The position numbers and the translations under genes were made by a program. The notes beneath the pieces are model-generated. The model had not been told where the DNA came from. It ran no database searches and saw only the letters and a program-made list of their open reading frames with translations. This document shows positions 1-7,313 of a stretch of 64,000 bases of DNA, piece by piece. This DNA comes from Pantoea sp. SOD02 (GTDB lineage Bacteria; Pseudomonadota; Gammaproteobacteria; Enterobacterales; Enterobacteriaceae), in assembly GCF_024707505.1 (NCBI RefSeq), contig NZ_CP102604.1, positions 3,596,001 to 3,660,000 on the forward strand, in the 5' to 3' direction. The first letter of the stretch is position 1, and each line of letters opens with the position of its first letter.

Positions 1-1275
1 ACGCGCTTTGCGCGCCTGCGGCGTGCTCAGTTCGTCGGCGTCTTCTTTGCTGGCATGCTCACGCATGATCTGCTGCACACACTCGCGATGTTCCGGCAGC
101 ATAAACAGTAGCATGTGCCAGTGTGGCGTGCCGTCATGATGCGGCTCCACCACGCGGAAACCGAAAACATGGATTTCTTCGCGTGACAGCGCGGCGCGAA
201 TGCGCGCCCAAACGCGGCATAAATAGCGCTGCGTATCGCGTGGGCTTGAACCGTTCCATTTGGTAATGAAACCGCCCTGGCTATAAACGGAGTGATAACG
301 CGACGGCGCGGTGATTGTGTAAAAGTCCCCTACGCAGCCGGTTTCGTTGGCGATGTCTTCAAAGCCACGCATTCTAGTCATCAACTCGCGGCGGCGCATG
401 GCCGGGTTCGCGGTGCTGCGGTTGACCATCTCATCCATCGCGACACGATCACCGGTCTCTTTGTTCATCAGGTCGTAGCGTTTGAAGAACTCGCGATTGC
501 GTTTCTTCTGCTCGACCCATTCCGCCAGTGTGCCGCGTGAAACGTAAGGTGAAGCAGATTTTTGCACCTGCCCAACAGCGATTGCCATATGCTCACGCTG
601 GAGATCACGCATCTGCTTAAGACGGCCGCGCCACCATTCAGGCGCCATCATGCGCAATAAACCGGATTGCGCCTTGCGCAGACTCAGCTCACCTTTGCAG
701 GCTTTAAACTCCGCCCAATATGGCGGCTGCGTGCCGGTCAATGCGGCCAACTCAGCGACGTAGCGATAAGCAATGCAGGTTATGGTTTGCTCGTCCGCTT
801 CCTGCGGCATTGAGGTTTTATCGACAAACTCAGCCAGGCTAAGCGAAAGATAGGATGCGACTTTATAAGCCAGATCGCGCACGTCCTGCCGGTCAAGCAT
901 GGGCAGACGATCAAGCAGCTTTATGAACGGCAGTTCATGTTGAGCGGCTTCATCAAGGCGATAGCGACTGCGAACCAGCTGCAGGCGTGGCAATACGTTC
1001 TGACCGATAGTCTGGCGCAGAAACGCATTGGCCCGACGGCGGCCATTATTTGCTGAGAGGATTTTGCTGTAGCGATCGGCAAAGTAACCTGCCAGATAAT
1101 CCGGCATATTTTGCAGATATTGGCTGCGCCAGTTGTGGTCCTCTGGATTCACATTCCAGAGACGGCGCTCAGAAAGGGACATATCCGCCGGAGCGGACAT
1201 GCCAAAGACTTCACGCCGCTGCTGATTTACGGCGTGATATTCACCAGTAAGGAGATCAGGAAGACTTTCAGACAT
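1..1275 (-). CDS. A: P2-like replication initiation endonuclease gpA (3' end beyond window)
   Basis: This is the rolling-circle replication protein that nicks the phage origin and attaches covalently through tyrosine. The reading frame is open from the ATG at 1275 to the left edge, so the protein is truncated by the window. It begins MSESLPDLL and contains the HUH metal-binding motif EPHHDGTPHWHMLLF near positions 110 to 160, which is characteristic of P2 gpA. The catalytic tyrosines of the family lie further C-terminal and are not visible. Its start overlaps the stop of the upstream 105-aa gene by 8 nt, consistent with translational coupling at the end of the early operon. Confidence 0.93.
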   Translation of the reverse strand, partial: MSESLPDLLTGEYHAVNQQRREVFGMSAPADMSLSERRLWNVNPEDHNWRSQYLQNMPDYLAGYFADRYSKILSANNGRRRANAFLRQTIGQNVLPRLQLVRSRYRLDEAAQHELPFIKLLDRLPMLDRQDVRDLAYKVASYLSLSLAEFVDKTSMPQEADEQTITCIAYRYVAELAALTGTQPPYWAEFKACKGELSLRKAQSGLLRMMAPEWWRGRLKQMRDLQREHMAIAVGQVQKSASPYVSRGTLAEWVEQKKRNREFFKRYDLMNKETGDRVAMDEMVNRSTANPAMRRRELMTRMRGFEDIANETGCVGDFYTITAPSRYHSVYSQGGFITKWNGSSPRDTQRYLCRVWARIRAALSREEIHVFGFRVVEPHHDGTPHWHMLLFMLPEHRECVQQIMREHASKEDADELSTPQARKAR

Positions 1276-1585
1276 GCGCGGCCTGAAGTTCAGCCAGCTC
1301 TTGCACTGCAGCCTCGACCAACTCAGCAATGCGGCGAGTTTCCGCTACAAAGGCCGCAGTTGTTTTCATCTGGCCGTGCAAAACATGGCGACCAATGACA
1401 TCAACAGCCAAATCGCGCATGAGGAGCACTGCCGACTCATATACGGCCATGGTTTGCGGCACGCGCTGACGGACACCATCAACCTCAAGCCAGCTGAATT
1501 TCTCCAGCACCAACTGTTGCGGCCTGCCCGGCTCACTGGATTTCAACGCGCGCACTGCATAGCGATCATCAACCGGGACTCTCAA
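1268..1585 (-). CDS. Phage early-region protein of unknown function, 105 aa
   Basis: I do not recognise the family. The start is a TTG at 1585, supported by a strong GGAGG six bases upstream, and it overlaps the TGA of the preceding zinc-finger gene. The C-terminal half looks helical and Ala/Glu-rich. Its place between the DksA/TraR-like gene and gpA is a common slot for small accessory replication-region genes in P2-like phages. No catalytic motif is visible. Confidence 0.7.
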   Translation of the reverse strand: MRVPVDDRYAVRALKSSEPGRPQQLVLEKFSWLEVDGVRQRVPQTMAVYESAVLLMRDLAVDVIGRHVLHGQMKTTAAFVAETRRIAELVEAAVQELAELQAAHV

Positions 1586-1809
1586 AGCGCGCCTCCTTTG
1601 TAATGCACGCTTTTCAGTTCGCTAATCTCTTTGCAGGTAACGCATAGCTCGACACCCGGCAATGCTCGGCGACGTGCTTCTGGAATAGCTGCATCGCATG
1701 ACAGGCAGAAAAACTCACTCGCTCCTGCAGGACGGTGAATAGCCGTTGCCAGGTTGCGCGCCAGTTCTTCCTGAACGCGCTGCTGAACCAGATCCATTGA
1801 GTCGGCCAT
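1582..1809 (-). CDS. TraR/DksA-family C4 zinc finger protein
   Basis: A 75-residue protein with the motif CLSCDAAIPEARR followed by CVTCKEI, the four-cysteine zinc finger of phage TraR/DksA-like proteins. Family members such as TraR bind the RNA polymerase secondary channel and alter promoter response without ppGpp. The N-terminal part is a short helix, so this is the small TraR-like form rather than full DksA. It is coupled to both neighbours: its ATG touches the end of the DUF2732 gene and its stop overlaps the next start. A role in shifting host transcription is inferred from the family. Confidence 0.88.
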   Translation of the reverse strand: MADSMDLVQQRVQEELARNLATAIHRPAGASEFFCLSCDAAIPEARRRALPGVELCVTCKEISELKSVHYKGGAL

Positions 1810-2039
1810 TAGAACGCCACCTCGATTTGCGCCTGTAGCTTTTCAACTTCTTGCTGTAGCAGCTCAGCAGCTTCAACGCATGACATCTCATCACGGCGAA
1901 TAATCCAAGCCAGCATTTGAAGGCGAGAGATCATTAATTCCGCACGGTTTTGACGCTCCTCTTTACGTGCGTAATTAAGCATCATATCGAGTTCAATATG
2001 CGACTTAGTTTGTTTGGTTTGAGAGGTATTATTCAGCAT
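1809..2039 (-). CDS. DUF2732-type P2-like phage protein
   Basis: A 76-aa, largely helical and charged protein with the DUF2732 features seen in P2/186 early operons (an RKEERQNRAELMISRLQML stretch, then a Glu/Gln-rich helix). Function is unknown. It starts at the ATG at 2039 and its stop abuts the zinc-finger start. The assignment rests on sequence pattern and position rather than on any catalytic motif. Confidence 0.75.
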   Translation of the reverse strand: MLNNTSQTKQTKSHIELDMMLNYARKEERQNRAELMISRLQMLAWIIRRDEMSCVEAAELLQQEVEKLQAQIEVAF

Positions 2040-2106
2040 GTATTCTTTCCTTGTTTAGGCAAAGTGAATCCCGGCGGGTTTACGCCATTTAATTTCTTTG
2101 GGTTAA

Positions 2107-2445
2107 TTAGTTTGGAAGTGTTAGCTTCTTGGGAAATAAACTCACGACTGCGCGAAAGTGATTCATTGCACCTATCAGCGCGGAAATTTCGTCACTCGTC
2201 AATTCACTGTATTCAACGTTGTGACGTTCTTTATTGATGTTTGCCAAAAAGAAAATGGCACTCATCGCCCGGTTATTTTTTTCGTACTGTGGATCACGAG
2301 TATTACGCATATCACTAATGAACCGCTTTAGCTCATTACCGCAATCGCCGTACATCATGGTGCGAAGTGCGGCAATATGATTAAGCGCGCTAACTCGCTG
2401 CCCGGCGCTCATTTGAACAGTGATGCTTTCAGCTTTGTAAGCCAT
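2107..2445 (-). CDS. DUF5347-type phage early protein
   Basis: A 112-aa protein resembling the DUF5347 family that sits between fil and DUF2732 in many enterobacterial P2-like prophages. AGGAAAAAAACGAC precedes the ATG at 2445, giving a plausible ribosome binding site. It has no signal peptide or membrane segment. Its start overlaps the end of fil by 37 nt. Function is unknown. Confidence 0.7.
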   Translation of the reverse strand: MAYKAESITVQMSAGQRVSALNHIAALRTMMYGDCGNELKRFISDMRNTRDPQYEKNNRAMSAIFFLANINKERHNVEYSELTSDEISALIGAMNHFRAVVSLFPKKLTLPN

Positions 2446-2606
2446 GTCGTTTTTTTCCTGTTGCCAGTTAAACCTGCCAGCAATTCGGCTTGAGAGTTTG
2501 CCGGATGCCAGCGCCTGCCTTCGTCATTCATAATCCAGCCGTGACCAAAGTGTGGAAGCTGCTGGCTTGGAGACTGGCGTTTCAAAAACCTCACAAAAAC
2601 CTGCAT
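2409..2606 (-). CDS. fil: Fil-family (DUF2724) phage protein
   Basis: A 65-aa basic protein of the family of phage 186 Fil, whose expression causes host filamentation. Diagnostic features are the N-terminal FLKRQSPSQ, the central HFGHGWI and the C-terminal LLAGLTGNRKK blocks. I chose the ATG at 2606 over the upstream one at 2624 because GAGGGGAACAATT directly precedes it. Inhibition of host cell division is known for 186 Fil and only inferred here. Confidence 0.72.
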   Translation of the reverse strand: MQVFVRFLKRQSPSQQLPHFGHGWIMNDEGRRWHPANSQAELLAGLTGNRKKTTWLTKLKASLFK

Positions 2607-2643
2607 AATTGTTCCCCTCTGCATGGAACGTAACGAGGACGCG

Positions 2644-2895
2644 ATGCTTAACGAAAAAGAGATAGAACGCTTTGAACTCCTTGAGGAAGAAATTCACAAG
2701 CTACGAACTGAAACCAAAATCCAAAACTTAGTTATTTCGGGACTTCTTAATTGCCTCTTTAGTGATAATTCTAAAGATCACTCTCTTTTCTATTCTGCTA
2801 TTCGTGAAGAACTACAAAAGGTTCAGCACGGTTCAGATATGCACCACGAATGTGTAAAAGGTGTTGAACGTTGGGTTGGTAAATACAACAGCTAA
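2644..2895 (+). CDS. Small coiled-coil protein on the opposite strand of the early operon
   Basis: An 83-aa protein beginning MLNEKEIERFELLEEEIHKL. The N-terminal 35 residues have heptad-like hydrophobic spacing and look coiled-coil. The start at 2644 is supported by ACGAGGA upstream. It points against the surrounding leftward early genes, and its stop overlaps the stop of the next gene by a few bases, a tight convergent arrangement. The sequence looks AT-richer than its neighbours. Together this suggests a late-acquired accessory gene (moron) with its own promoter. I do not recognise the family. Confidence 0.6.
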   Translation: MLNEKEIERFELLEEEIHKLRTETKIQNLVISGLLNCLFSDNSKDHSLFYSAIREELQKVQHGSDMHHECVKGVERWVGKYNS

Positions 2896-3089
2896 CATTC
2901 AATAAGAGGTGATATTTTATTGCGTATCACTTCTTTTACTTTTTCACCGCGAAATCTTGTTCCATCATTCAATGTGAAGAAGTAACTCCCATCACATGTT
3001 ATTGAAGGAAAACATATTGCAACGTCAGAGCTTTTCACTTCAGCCTGCCGCCCCTTCAGAATGAACTGATAAGTAAGTTCTCTAACCAT
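2892..3089 (-). CDS. Phage early-operon protein of unknown function, 65 aa
   Basis: It begins MVRELTYQFILKG at 3089, chosen because GAGGTGGTT precedes it; an alternative start at 3104 would overlap cII. The composition suggests a small beta-rich cytoplasmic protein. It lies directly after cII, where P2 and 186 carry small variable genes. No family recognised. Confidence 0.6.
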   Translation of the reverse strand: MVRELTYQFILKGRQAEVKSSDVAICFPSITCDGSYFFTLNDGTRFRGEKVKEVIRNKISPLIEC

Positions 3090-3096
3090 AACCACC

Positions 3097-3606
3097 TCAC
3101 CCAATGCCTATAGAAGCGCTAATTCCGCTGAGTACATCAGCAGTACCTGTAAGAGCTGGATTCGATTGAACTCGAGTCTGAACAGCTATCGCAGCTAAGG
3201 TCAGGCAGCGAATGCCGGCATTAACGTTCTGCACAAATCCACGCCGACAGGCCGAGGTAAATTTCTTCTGACTCACAACGCCCGCGGCTAACTGCCCGAC
3301 TTCGGCGGTAGCTTTGAGGACATAAGCCGGTAAGTTCTCCTGAGCGATTTCGTTTACCGGGACGCATGGTAGGCATTGCAGTTGAGCCAATGCGCCATCA
3401 ACCAACGTAGAGTCTTCCGTCAGGTCGGTCAGGATCAGCATTTCACGAACGGTAAGCTGATGGACCTGATCCGGGTTTAGCTTGTTACGGATGGTTTGCG
3501 GATTAAGCCCCGCCTTTTTAGCCAGCTGAATGATGTTGTGCTTTGCGGAAAACGCGCGGCACGCTTCATCAAAATGGCTTTGTGTGGAGACACTGAAATC
3601 AAACAT
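3097..3606 (-). CDS. cII: 186-like phage regulatory protein CII
   Basis: A 169-aa protein of the phage CII regulatory family. The N-terminal part contains a helix-turn-helix (IIQLAKKAGLNPQTIRNKLN), followed by a conserved helical segment (LTVREMLILTDLTEDSTLVDGAL). In phage 186, CII activates the establishment promoter for CI. GAGGTATTAAGC precedes the ATG at 3606. It is the second gene after cox in the leftward early operon, the expected position. Confidence 0.87.
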   Translation of the reverse strand: MFDFSVSTQSHFDEACRAFSAKHNIIQLAKKAGLNPQTIRNKLNPDQVHQLTVREMLILTDLTEDSTLVDGALAQLQCLPCVPVNEIAQENLPAYVLKATAEVGQLAAGVVSQKKFTSACRRGFVQNVNAGIRCLTLAAIAVQTRVQSNPALTGTADVLSGISASIGIG

Positions 3607-3640
3607 GCTTAATACCTCACGTTATCCCAATATGGATGCA

Positions 3641-3877
3641 TCAAGCCTGCATTGTGATTTCATGACCGGCTGCTGCTTCGATAATTAGGGCAAGCATGTT
3701 GATTTCGATAAGGCCGTTAACCCCATCCTTATTCCTGATAGGTAGGCGGTTTTCGCGGTACATCTGGCGAACAGTTCCTTTCTTGTAACCTGTGCGACGG
3801 CAGAACTCTTCGACAGTAATGTACGGTTCCGAAATCACGAGATTGATTGATGGGCGCATTGAAAGTTTACGGGTCAT
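3641..3877 (-). CDS. cox: Cox/Apl-like excisionase and repressor
   Basis: A 78-aa winged-helix-like DNA-binding protein containing ITVEEFCRRTGYKKGTVRQM, typical of P2 Cox and related excisionases. In P2-like phages it is the first gene of the early operon, represses the lysogenic promoter and directs excision with Int. It starts at 3877 with AGAGGA upstream, and faces cI across a 89-bp control region. Confidence 0.82.
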   Translation of the reverse strand: MTRKLSMRPSINLVISEPYITVEEFCRRTGYKKGTVRQMYRENRLPIRNKDGVNGLIEINMLALIIEAAAGHEITMQA

Positions 3878-3966
3878 GATGCACTATCCTCTGTTGAGTT
3901 CTAGCCAACTCTATTCATCACTATTAAACACGTCTTGATACGACGAGTGAATATTAGGATCACAAA
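3878..3966. promoter_or_regulatory. Divergent cox/cI switch region with inverted repeats
   Basis: The 89 bp between the divergent cox and cI genes should hold the opposing early and lysogenic promoters. Two short inverted repeats are visible: GAGTT and AACTC arms at 3896 to 3911, and CGTC and GACG arms at 3931 to 3945. These are candidate operators for CI or Cox. Exact promoters are not assigned. Confidence 0.6.
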
Positions 3967-4572
3967 TTGGAAAGGTCAACGAAAGATTTTACGAGTCGTA
4001 AAGCTCCAACTTTACCAGAGGGTGGTAAAGATCCCATTGAGCGCATCGTCCAGGCATACGGTTTTGCATCTCGACAGGCGCTGTGTCGGCACTTAGATGT
4101 GTCTCAAAGCACTATGGCTAACCGCATAATGCGTGGGAACTTTCCTGCTGATTGGGTTCTGATTTGCTCGATGGAAACCGGCACTTCCCTTGAGTGGCTG
4201 ACATATGGACGCGGTGATTCAAACATCACAAATCAAGATCAATCATCAACCAAAATCGAACTCAGAAAAATCACAAATGGGAACTTCTCATCATCTGATT
4301 GGGTTGAATATGACGCTCTACTCTTACCAAGTGATATTAAAGCCCCACTGTTAGTACATTTCGAGAAACAGGATTACCTGGTAGATATGACCGCCGCAGA
4401 AATCACCGACGGTCTATGGCTCATTGAGATTGATAAGCTCATTAGCGTTAAAGAGCTGTACCGTTTTCCCGGCGGGCGCATCCGCGTTGAGAATGGAAAA
4501 GCCTCATTTGAATGCAAGGCAGATGACATCAAGGTTTTGGGCAAAGTCGTTGCCCGCACTGAGTACCTCTAA
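3967..4572 (+). CDS. cI: 186-type CI repressor
   Basis: The lysogeny repressor. Residues about 22 to 80 form a helix-turn-helix domain (SRQALCRHLDVSQSTMANRI, then METGTSLEWL). The C-terminal half carries the 186-CI-type oligomerisation domain ending in GGRIRVENGKASFEC and a final VLGKVVA. The length of 201 aa matches the 186 family. There is no suitable ATG, so a TTG at 3967 preceded by AGGATCAC is chosen. The int gene follows 9 nt downstream, implying co-transcription. Confidence 0.86.
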   Translation: MERSTKDFTSRKAPTLPEGGKDPIERIVQAYGFASRQALCRHLDVSQSTMANRIMRGNFPADWVLICSMETGTSLEWLTYGRGDSNITNQDQSSTKIELRKITNGNFSSSDWVEYDALLLPSDIKAPLLVHFEKQDYLVDMTAAEITDGLWLIEIDKLISVKELYRFPGGRIRVENGKASFECKADDIKVLGKVVARTEYL

Positions 4573-4581
4573 AGGCAAAGC

Positions 4582-5601
4582 ATGGCAATAAACAAATTAC
4601 CCAACGGGAAATGGCAGGCACAGGTTTTCCCAAACGGCCGTGATGGCAAAAGGATTCGCCGACAATTTGCGACAAAGGGCGAAGCACAATCTTATGAGAA
4701 GTTCGTAAAAGAGCAGGCTCATGATAAGCCTTGGCTGGGAGAGAAAGCAGATAAGCGGCGGGTAATTGAGTTGGTTGAATTGTGGTTCAACACGCATGGC
4801 ATTACGTTGGCGGATGGTGAGAAGCGGCGAACCACAATGGCGTTCGCTTGCGAAGCAATGGGAAACCCACTCGCAACCGAGTTTAACGCGAAAATTTTTG
4901 CGTCTTATCGCGAGCAGCGTTTAAGCGGGAAGATCACCCGCTCCAGTCGAGTGAAGACGGTTACGCCGCGTACGGTGAACTTAGAGTTGGCGTATTTCAG
5001 GGCGATGTTTAACGAACTACGTCGGTTAGATGAGTGGACCGCACCGAACCCGTTAGAGAACGTGCGCGAGTTTAAAATCAGTGAATCGGAGATGGCGTAT
5101 CTCACCATTGAGGAAATTAGAACCCTACTCGCCGAGTGTGAGAACAGCCGATCTAAAGATCTGACGACTATTGTGAAAATTTGCCTGGCAACTGGTGCAC
5201 GATGGAGTGAAGCCGAAGGCTTGAAGGGCAACCAGATCCGCGCCGGTCAGATCATCTACGTGAAAACTAAAGGCAAGAAAAACCGCGCGGTGCCGATAAC
5301 TGAAAAATTACAGGCTGAACTGCCATCCAGTAGGAAAGCGCAGGTGCTCTTTAAACCTTGTTACTCAGCCTTTAGAAAGGCCATGCAACGCGCTGGCATC
5401 GAGACACCTGCTGGGCAGCTAACGCATGTTTTACGTCACACTTTCGCATCTCACTTTATGATGAATGGCGGCAACATCCTTGTGCTCCAGCGTATATTGG
5501 GACATACAGATATCAAGGTTACAATGCGGTATGCACACTTTGCCCCAGATCATCTTTCAGAAGCGATGTTATTCAATCCATTACATCAGATGGATAGGTG
5601 A
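4582..5601 (+). CDS. int: P2-like tyrosine recombinase integrase
   Basis: A 339-aa integrase. The N-terminal 60 residues form the arm-type binding domain (LPNGKWQAQVFPNGRDGKRIRR). The core-binding domain follows, then the catalytic domain with Arg in TGARWSEAEGL, the HxxR box in THVLRHTFASHF, a following GHTDIKVTM and the nucleophile Tyr in MRYAHF. All key residues are present, so it should be active. AAAGGCAAAGC precedes the start. Its most likely target is the tRNA-Ile2 gene whose 3' end lies at 7150 to 7196. A remnant of a closely related gene lies at 37416 to 37526. Confidence 0.93.
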   Translation: MAINKLPNGKWQAQVFPNGRDGKRIRRQFATKGEAQSYEKFVKEQAHDKPWLGEKADKRRVIELVELWFNTHGITLADGEKRRTTMAFACEAMGNPLATEFNAKIFASYREQRLSGKITRSSRVKTVTPRTVNLELAYFRAMFNELRRLDEWTAPNPLENVREFKISESEMAYLTIEEIRTLLAECENSRSKDLTTIVKICLATGARWSEAEGLKGNQIRAGQIIYVKTKGKKNRAVPITEKLQAELPSSRKAQVLFKPCYSAFRKAMQRAGIETPAGQLTHVLRHTFASHFMMNGGNILVLQRILGHTDIKVTMRYAHFAPDHLSEAMLFNPLHQMDR

Positions 5602-5638
5602 GGTAAATCCAAAATAGCTATTTGGTTATGGAGAGAAT

Positions 5639-6253
5639 ATGCCGACAATTGGAGAAAGAGTTAAGTACGCAATCGACCACATGGATCGCGGAGAGACCTA
5701 TGCAGCATTAGAGCATGCTTGTAATGCTCTTGATGTAACATCACAACGTTACTACGGCCAAAAGAAGAGTAGTCGTAGTTATTTCAAAAACATCATCAAA
5801 GAATATTCTTGGCTAATTGAGTTTATGTCGCTTGGAGGAATAAATCTCGATGAAACAACATTCGACAACTTTCCAATTATTGAAGGTGTGCGTCAACCAA
5901 TTCTAAAGCCTGATTTTTCAGATTTGATGTATCATGTTGTAAGATGTGGTCTTGTTCATAGTGATTCTTTATCAGACGGATTTTCATTCCATAAAGAAGC
6001 AACGCTTTTACTCGCAGAAAATACGATTATATTTCCTGAGAGTGTAGTTTGGGGAATACTTTCAATTACTATATTTTGCCCCATAAATAAAGACCAAACT
6101 ACTGCTCCAGGCTATTGGATAGGCTCTTTTGAAAATCGGTTAGTCATCAACGATTTTTGGGGCAATGAGGGCATAGCACATCACCTTGCTAACAGATATC
6201 CCCGTCCAAGAGTAACTTTGGCCGATTTATCCAAACTTAAAAACGATCAATAA
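5639..6253 (+). CDS. HEPN-like accessory protein in the int-att interval
   Basis: A 204-aa protein with no recognised full-length family. Residues 20 to 60 are helical, and residues 95 to 110 read MYHVVRCGLVHSDS, which contains the R-x4-H signature (R102, H107) of HEPN domains. HEPN proteins are often RNases in toxin-antitoxin or anti-phage systems. GGAGAGAAT precedes the ATG. The gene appears AT-rich relative to int and lies between int and the attachment site, a cargo position. Nuclease activity and a defence role are inference. The C-terminal half matches nothing I know. A terminator-like hairpin follows within the repeat at 6262. Confidence 0.6.
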   Translation: MPTIGERVKYAIDHMDRGETYAALEHACNALDVTSQRYYGQKKSSRSYFKNIIKEYSWLIEFMSLGGINLDETTFDNFPIIEGVRQPILKPDFSDLMYHVVRCGLVHSDSLSDGFSFHKEATLLLAENTIIFPESVVWGILSITIFCPINKDQTTAPGYWIGSFENRLVINDFWGNEGIAHHLANRYPRPRVTLADLSKLKNDQ

Positions 6254-6261
6254 GTTTAGTA

Positions 6262-6357
6262 AAAGTGGCAGCAGAGCTCAACGCTATGTGCCACTTTTCA
6301 TCACTACTCGGCCTAAAGAAAACATTAAAATCAGTAAGTTACTGATTTAACTCGCTT
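6262..6357. repeat. 96-bp direct repeat, copy 1
   Basis: Nearly identical over 96 bp to 7046 to 7141, with a period of 784 bp. Each copy contains a hairpin with arms AAAGTGGCA and TGCCACTTT followed by T residues (terminator-like), and a palindrome with arms AATCAGTAA and TTACTGATT. Copy 1 lies directly after the HEPN-like gene. The rest of 6358 to 6738 contains no gene that I can support. Confidence 0.88.
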
Positions 6358-6738
6358 CGAATCGGAAATCATAGTCCGGATTTCGGATTAGCCATTCATC
6401 AATTAGTAGGCTCTGGCGCCTCAAAGAATTGCTATATTGCTGAGCTGATGCAGAAAAACTAGTGTAAGCAATGGCTTTTTTTTCATGTAACACCCTCCTG
6501 AATTTAGCAAAATTTTGGCATGCGTCCTGGGTAAAGAATGTGAATTAGCTCATTTTCATGCAATGGACTGACACGTTTTGATAGTGCCACTTGAATATTT
6601 AGTTGCCCCATCACTCAAGACGTTTAGTCGATAAACACCTACCTTTAATTTGAAAATATTTTTTACGACAAATATTGATATTTTCCAAGCCTACTACTAT
6701 TAATTTTGATACTTATCTCAAATCATGCGGGGCAAGCT

Positions 6739-6933
6739 ATGACAGAAAATACGCTTAGAGGCGGTTCCGGGAATTTCGCAGCTAATCGCGAACGCGCGGC
6801 TGAAGCGGGCCGTAAGGGAGGACACATCAGCGGTGGCAATTTCCGCAATGATCCTGACCGAGCTAGGGAAGCGGGTAGGAAAGGAGGGCAAATTAGTCGG
6901 CGTGGGAAATCATCCCCACTTACTACGCAATAA
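6739..6933 (+). CDS. KGG-repeat (YciG/Con-10-like) stress protein
   Basis: A 64-aa very hydrophilic protein with two AGRKGG repeats (about residues 22 to 27 and 46 to 51), separated by GGNF and D/R-rich sequence. This is the KGG motif family of stress-induced proteins such as YciG and fungal Con-10, predicted to be disordered. Start chosen at MTENTLRGG, preceded by GGGGCAAGCT; an upstream start at 6706 is less likely. It lies alone between the two copies of the 96-bp repeat. Its function in the prophage is unknown. Confidence 0.75.
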   Translation: MTENTLRGGSGNFAANRERAAEAGRKGGHISGGNFRNDPDRAREAGRKGGQISRRGKSSPLTTQ

Positions 6934-7045
6934 AAACTTTCCTCAAAATTTGCTATTCGCTATCTGAACGAGCGCTATAAGACCAAAATCTGGATGTGAT
7001 GAGTTAGCTTTTATTGTCCTCAAAATTTACCAATAAATTGGCAGC

Positions 7046-7141
7046 AAAGTGGCAGCAGAGCGCAACGCTATGTGCCACTTTTCATCTCTATTCGGCCTGA
7101 AGAAAACATAAAAATCAGTAACTTACTGATTTTGCTCGCTT
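7046..7141. repeat. 96-bp direct repeat, copy 2, beside the att site
   Basis: Second copy of the repeat at 6262 to 6357, with only scattered substitutions, including a compensating one at the palindrome centre. It ends eight bases before the tRNA-Ile2 fragment, so it is the att-proximal copy. The stretch 6934 to 7313 otherwise holds the tRNA fragment and its terminator and no supported protein gene. Confidence 0.88.
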
Positions 7142-7149
7142 AAAAATGG

Positions 7150-7196
7150 GACTCATAATCGCTTGGTCGCTGGTTCAAACCCAGCAGGGGCCACCA
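7150..7196 (+). tRNA. 3' fragment of tRNA-Ile2 (CAU), prophage attachment site
   Basis: The 47 nt from GACTCATAATCGC through the T-arm (GCTGG, TTCAAAC, CCAGC) to GGGGCCACCA match the 3' two-thirds of enterobacterial tRNA-Ile2 (ileX/ileY), including the CAT anticodon. The 5' acceptor strand and D-arm are absent and the upstream sequence is unrelated, so this is not a functional gene. It is the displaced chromosomal 3' end left by site-specific integration. The intact tRNA should lie left of the window. Confidence 0.88.
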
Positions 7197-7204
7197 ATAA
7201 ATTC

Positions 7205-7240
7205 AAAGGATTGCATTAATAATGCAAGCCTTTATTTTTT
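7205..7240 (+). terminator. Rho-independent terminator of the original tRNA-Ile2 gene
   Basis: A hairpin with arms AAAGG-A-TTGCATT and AATGCAA-G-CCTTT around a three-base loop, followed by ATTTTTTC. It directly follows the tRNA fragment, as expected for the original terminator of the tRNA gene. Confidence 0.85.
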
Positions 7241-7313
7241 CTGGGGGTTCCATGGGGGTGCCAACCAAATTTTACTGAACCCGGACTTAAGATATTTAGT
7301 TCAACCGCAAATG

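Larger units (their letters stand above)
1..7196. mobile_element. Right end of a P2/186-like prophage or satellite integrated at tRNA-Ile2
   Basis: The gene set is a P2-family early region: gpA endonuclease, DUF2732, DUF5347, Fil, CII, Cox, divergent CI and tyrosine integrase. It ends at a 47-nt copy of the 3' part of tRNA-Ile2. Structural genes, the intact tRNA and the left end must lie outside the window. Whether the element is a complete phage, a satellite or a remnant cannot be decided here. The early genes in view look intact. Confidence 0.85.

Noticed and set aside
7150..7196. Functional tRNA gene
   Set aside because: The 5' acceptor strand and D-arm are missing; upstream sequence is the 96-bp phage repeat.
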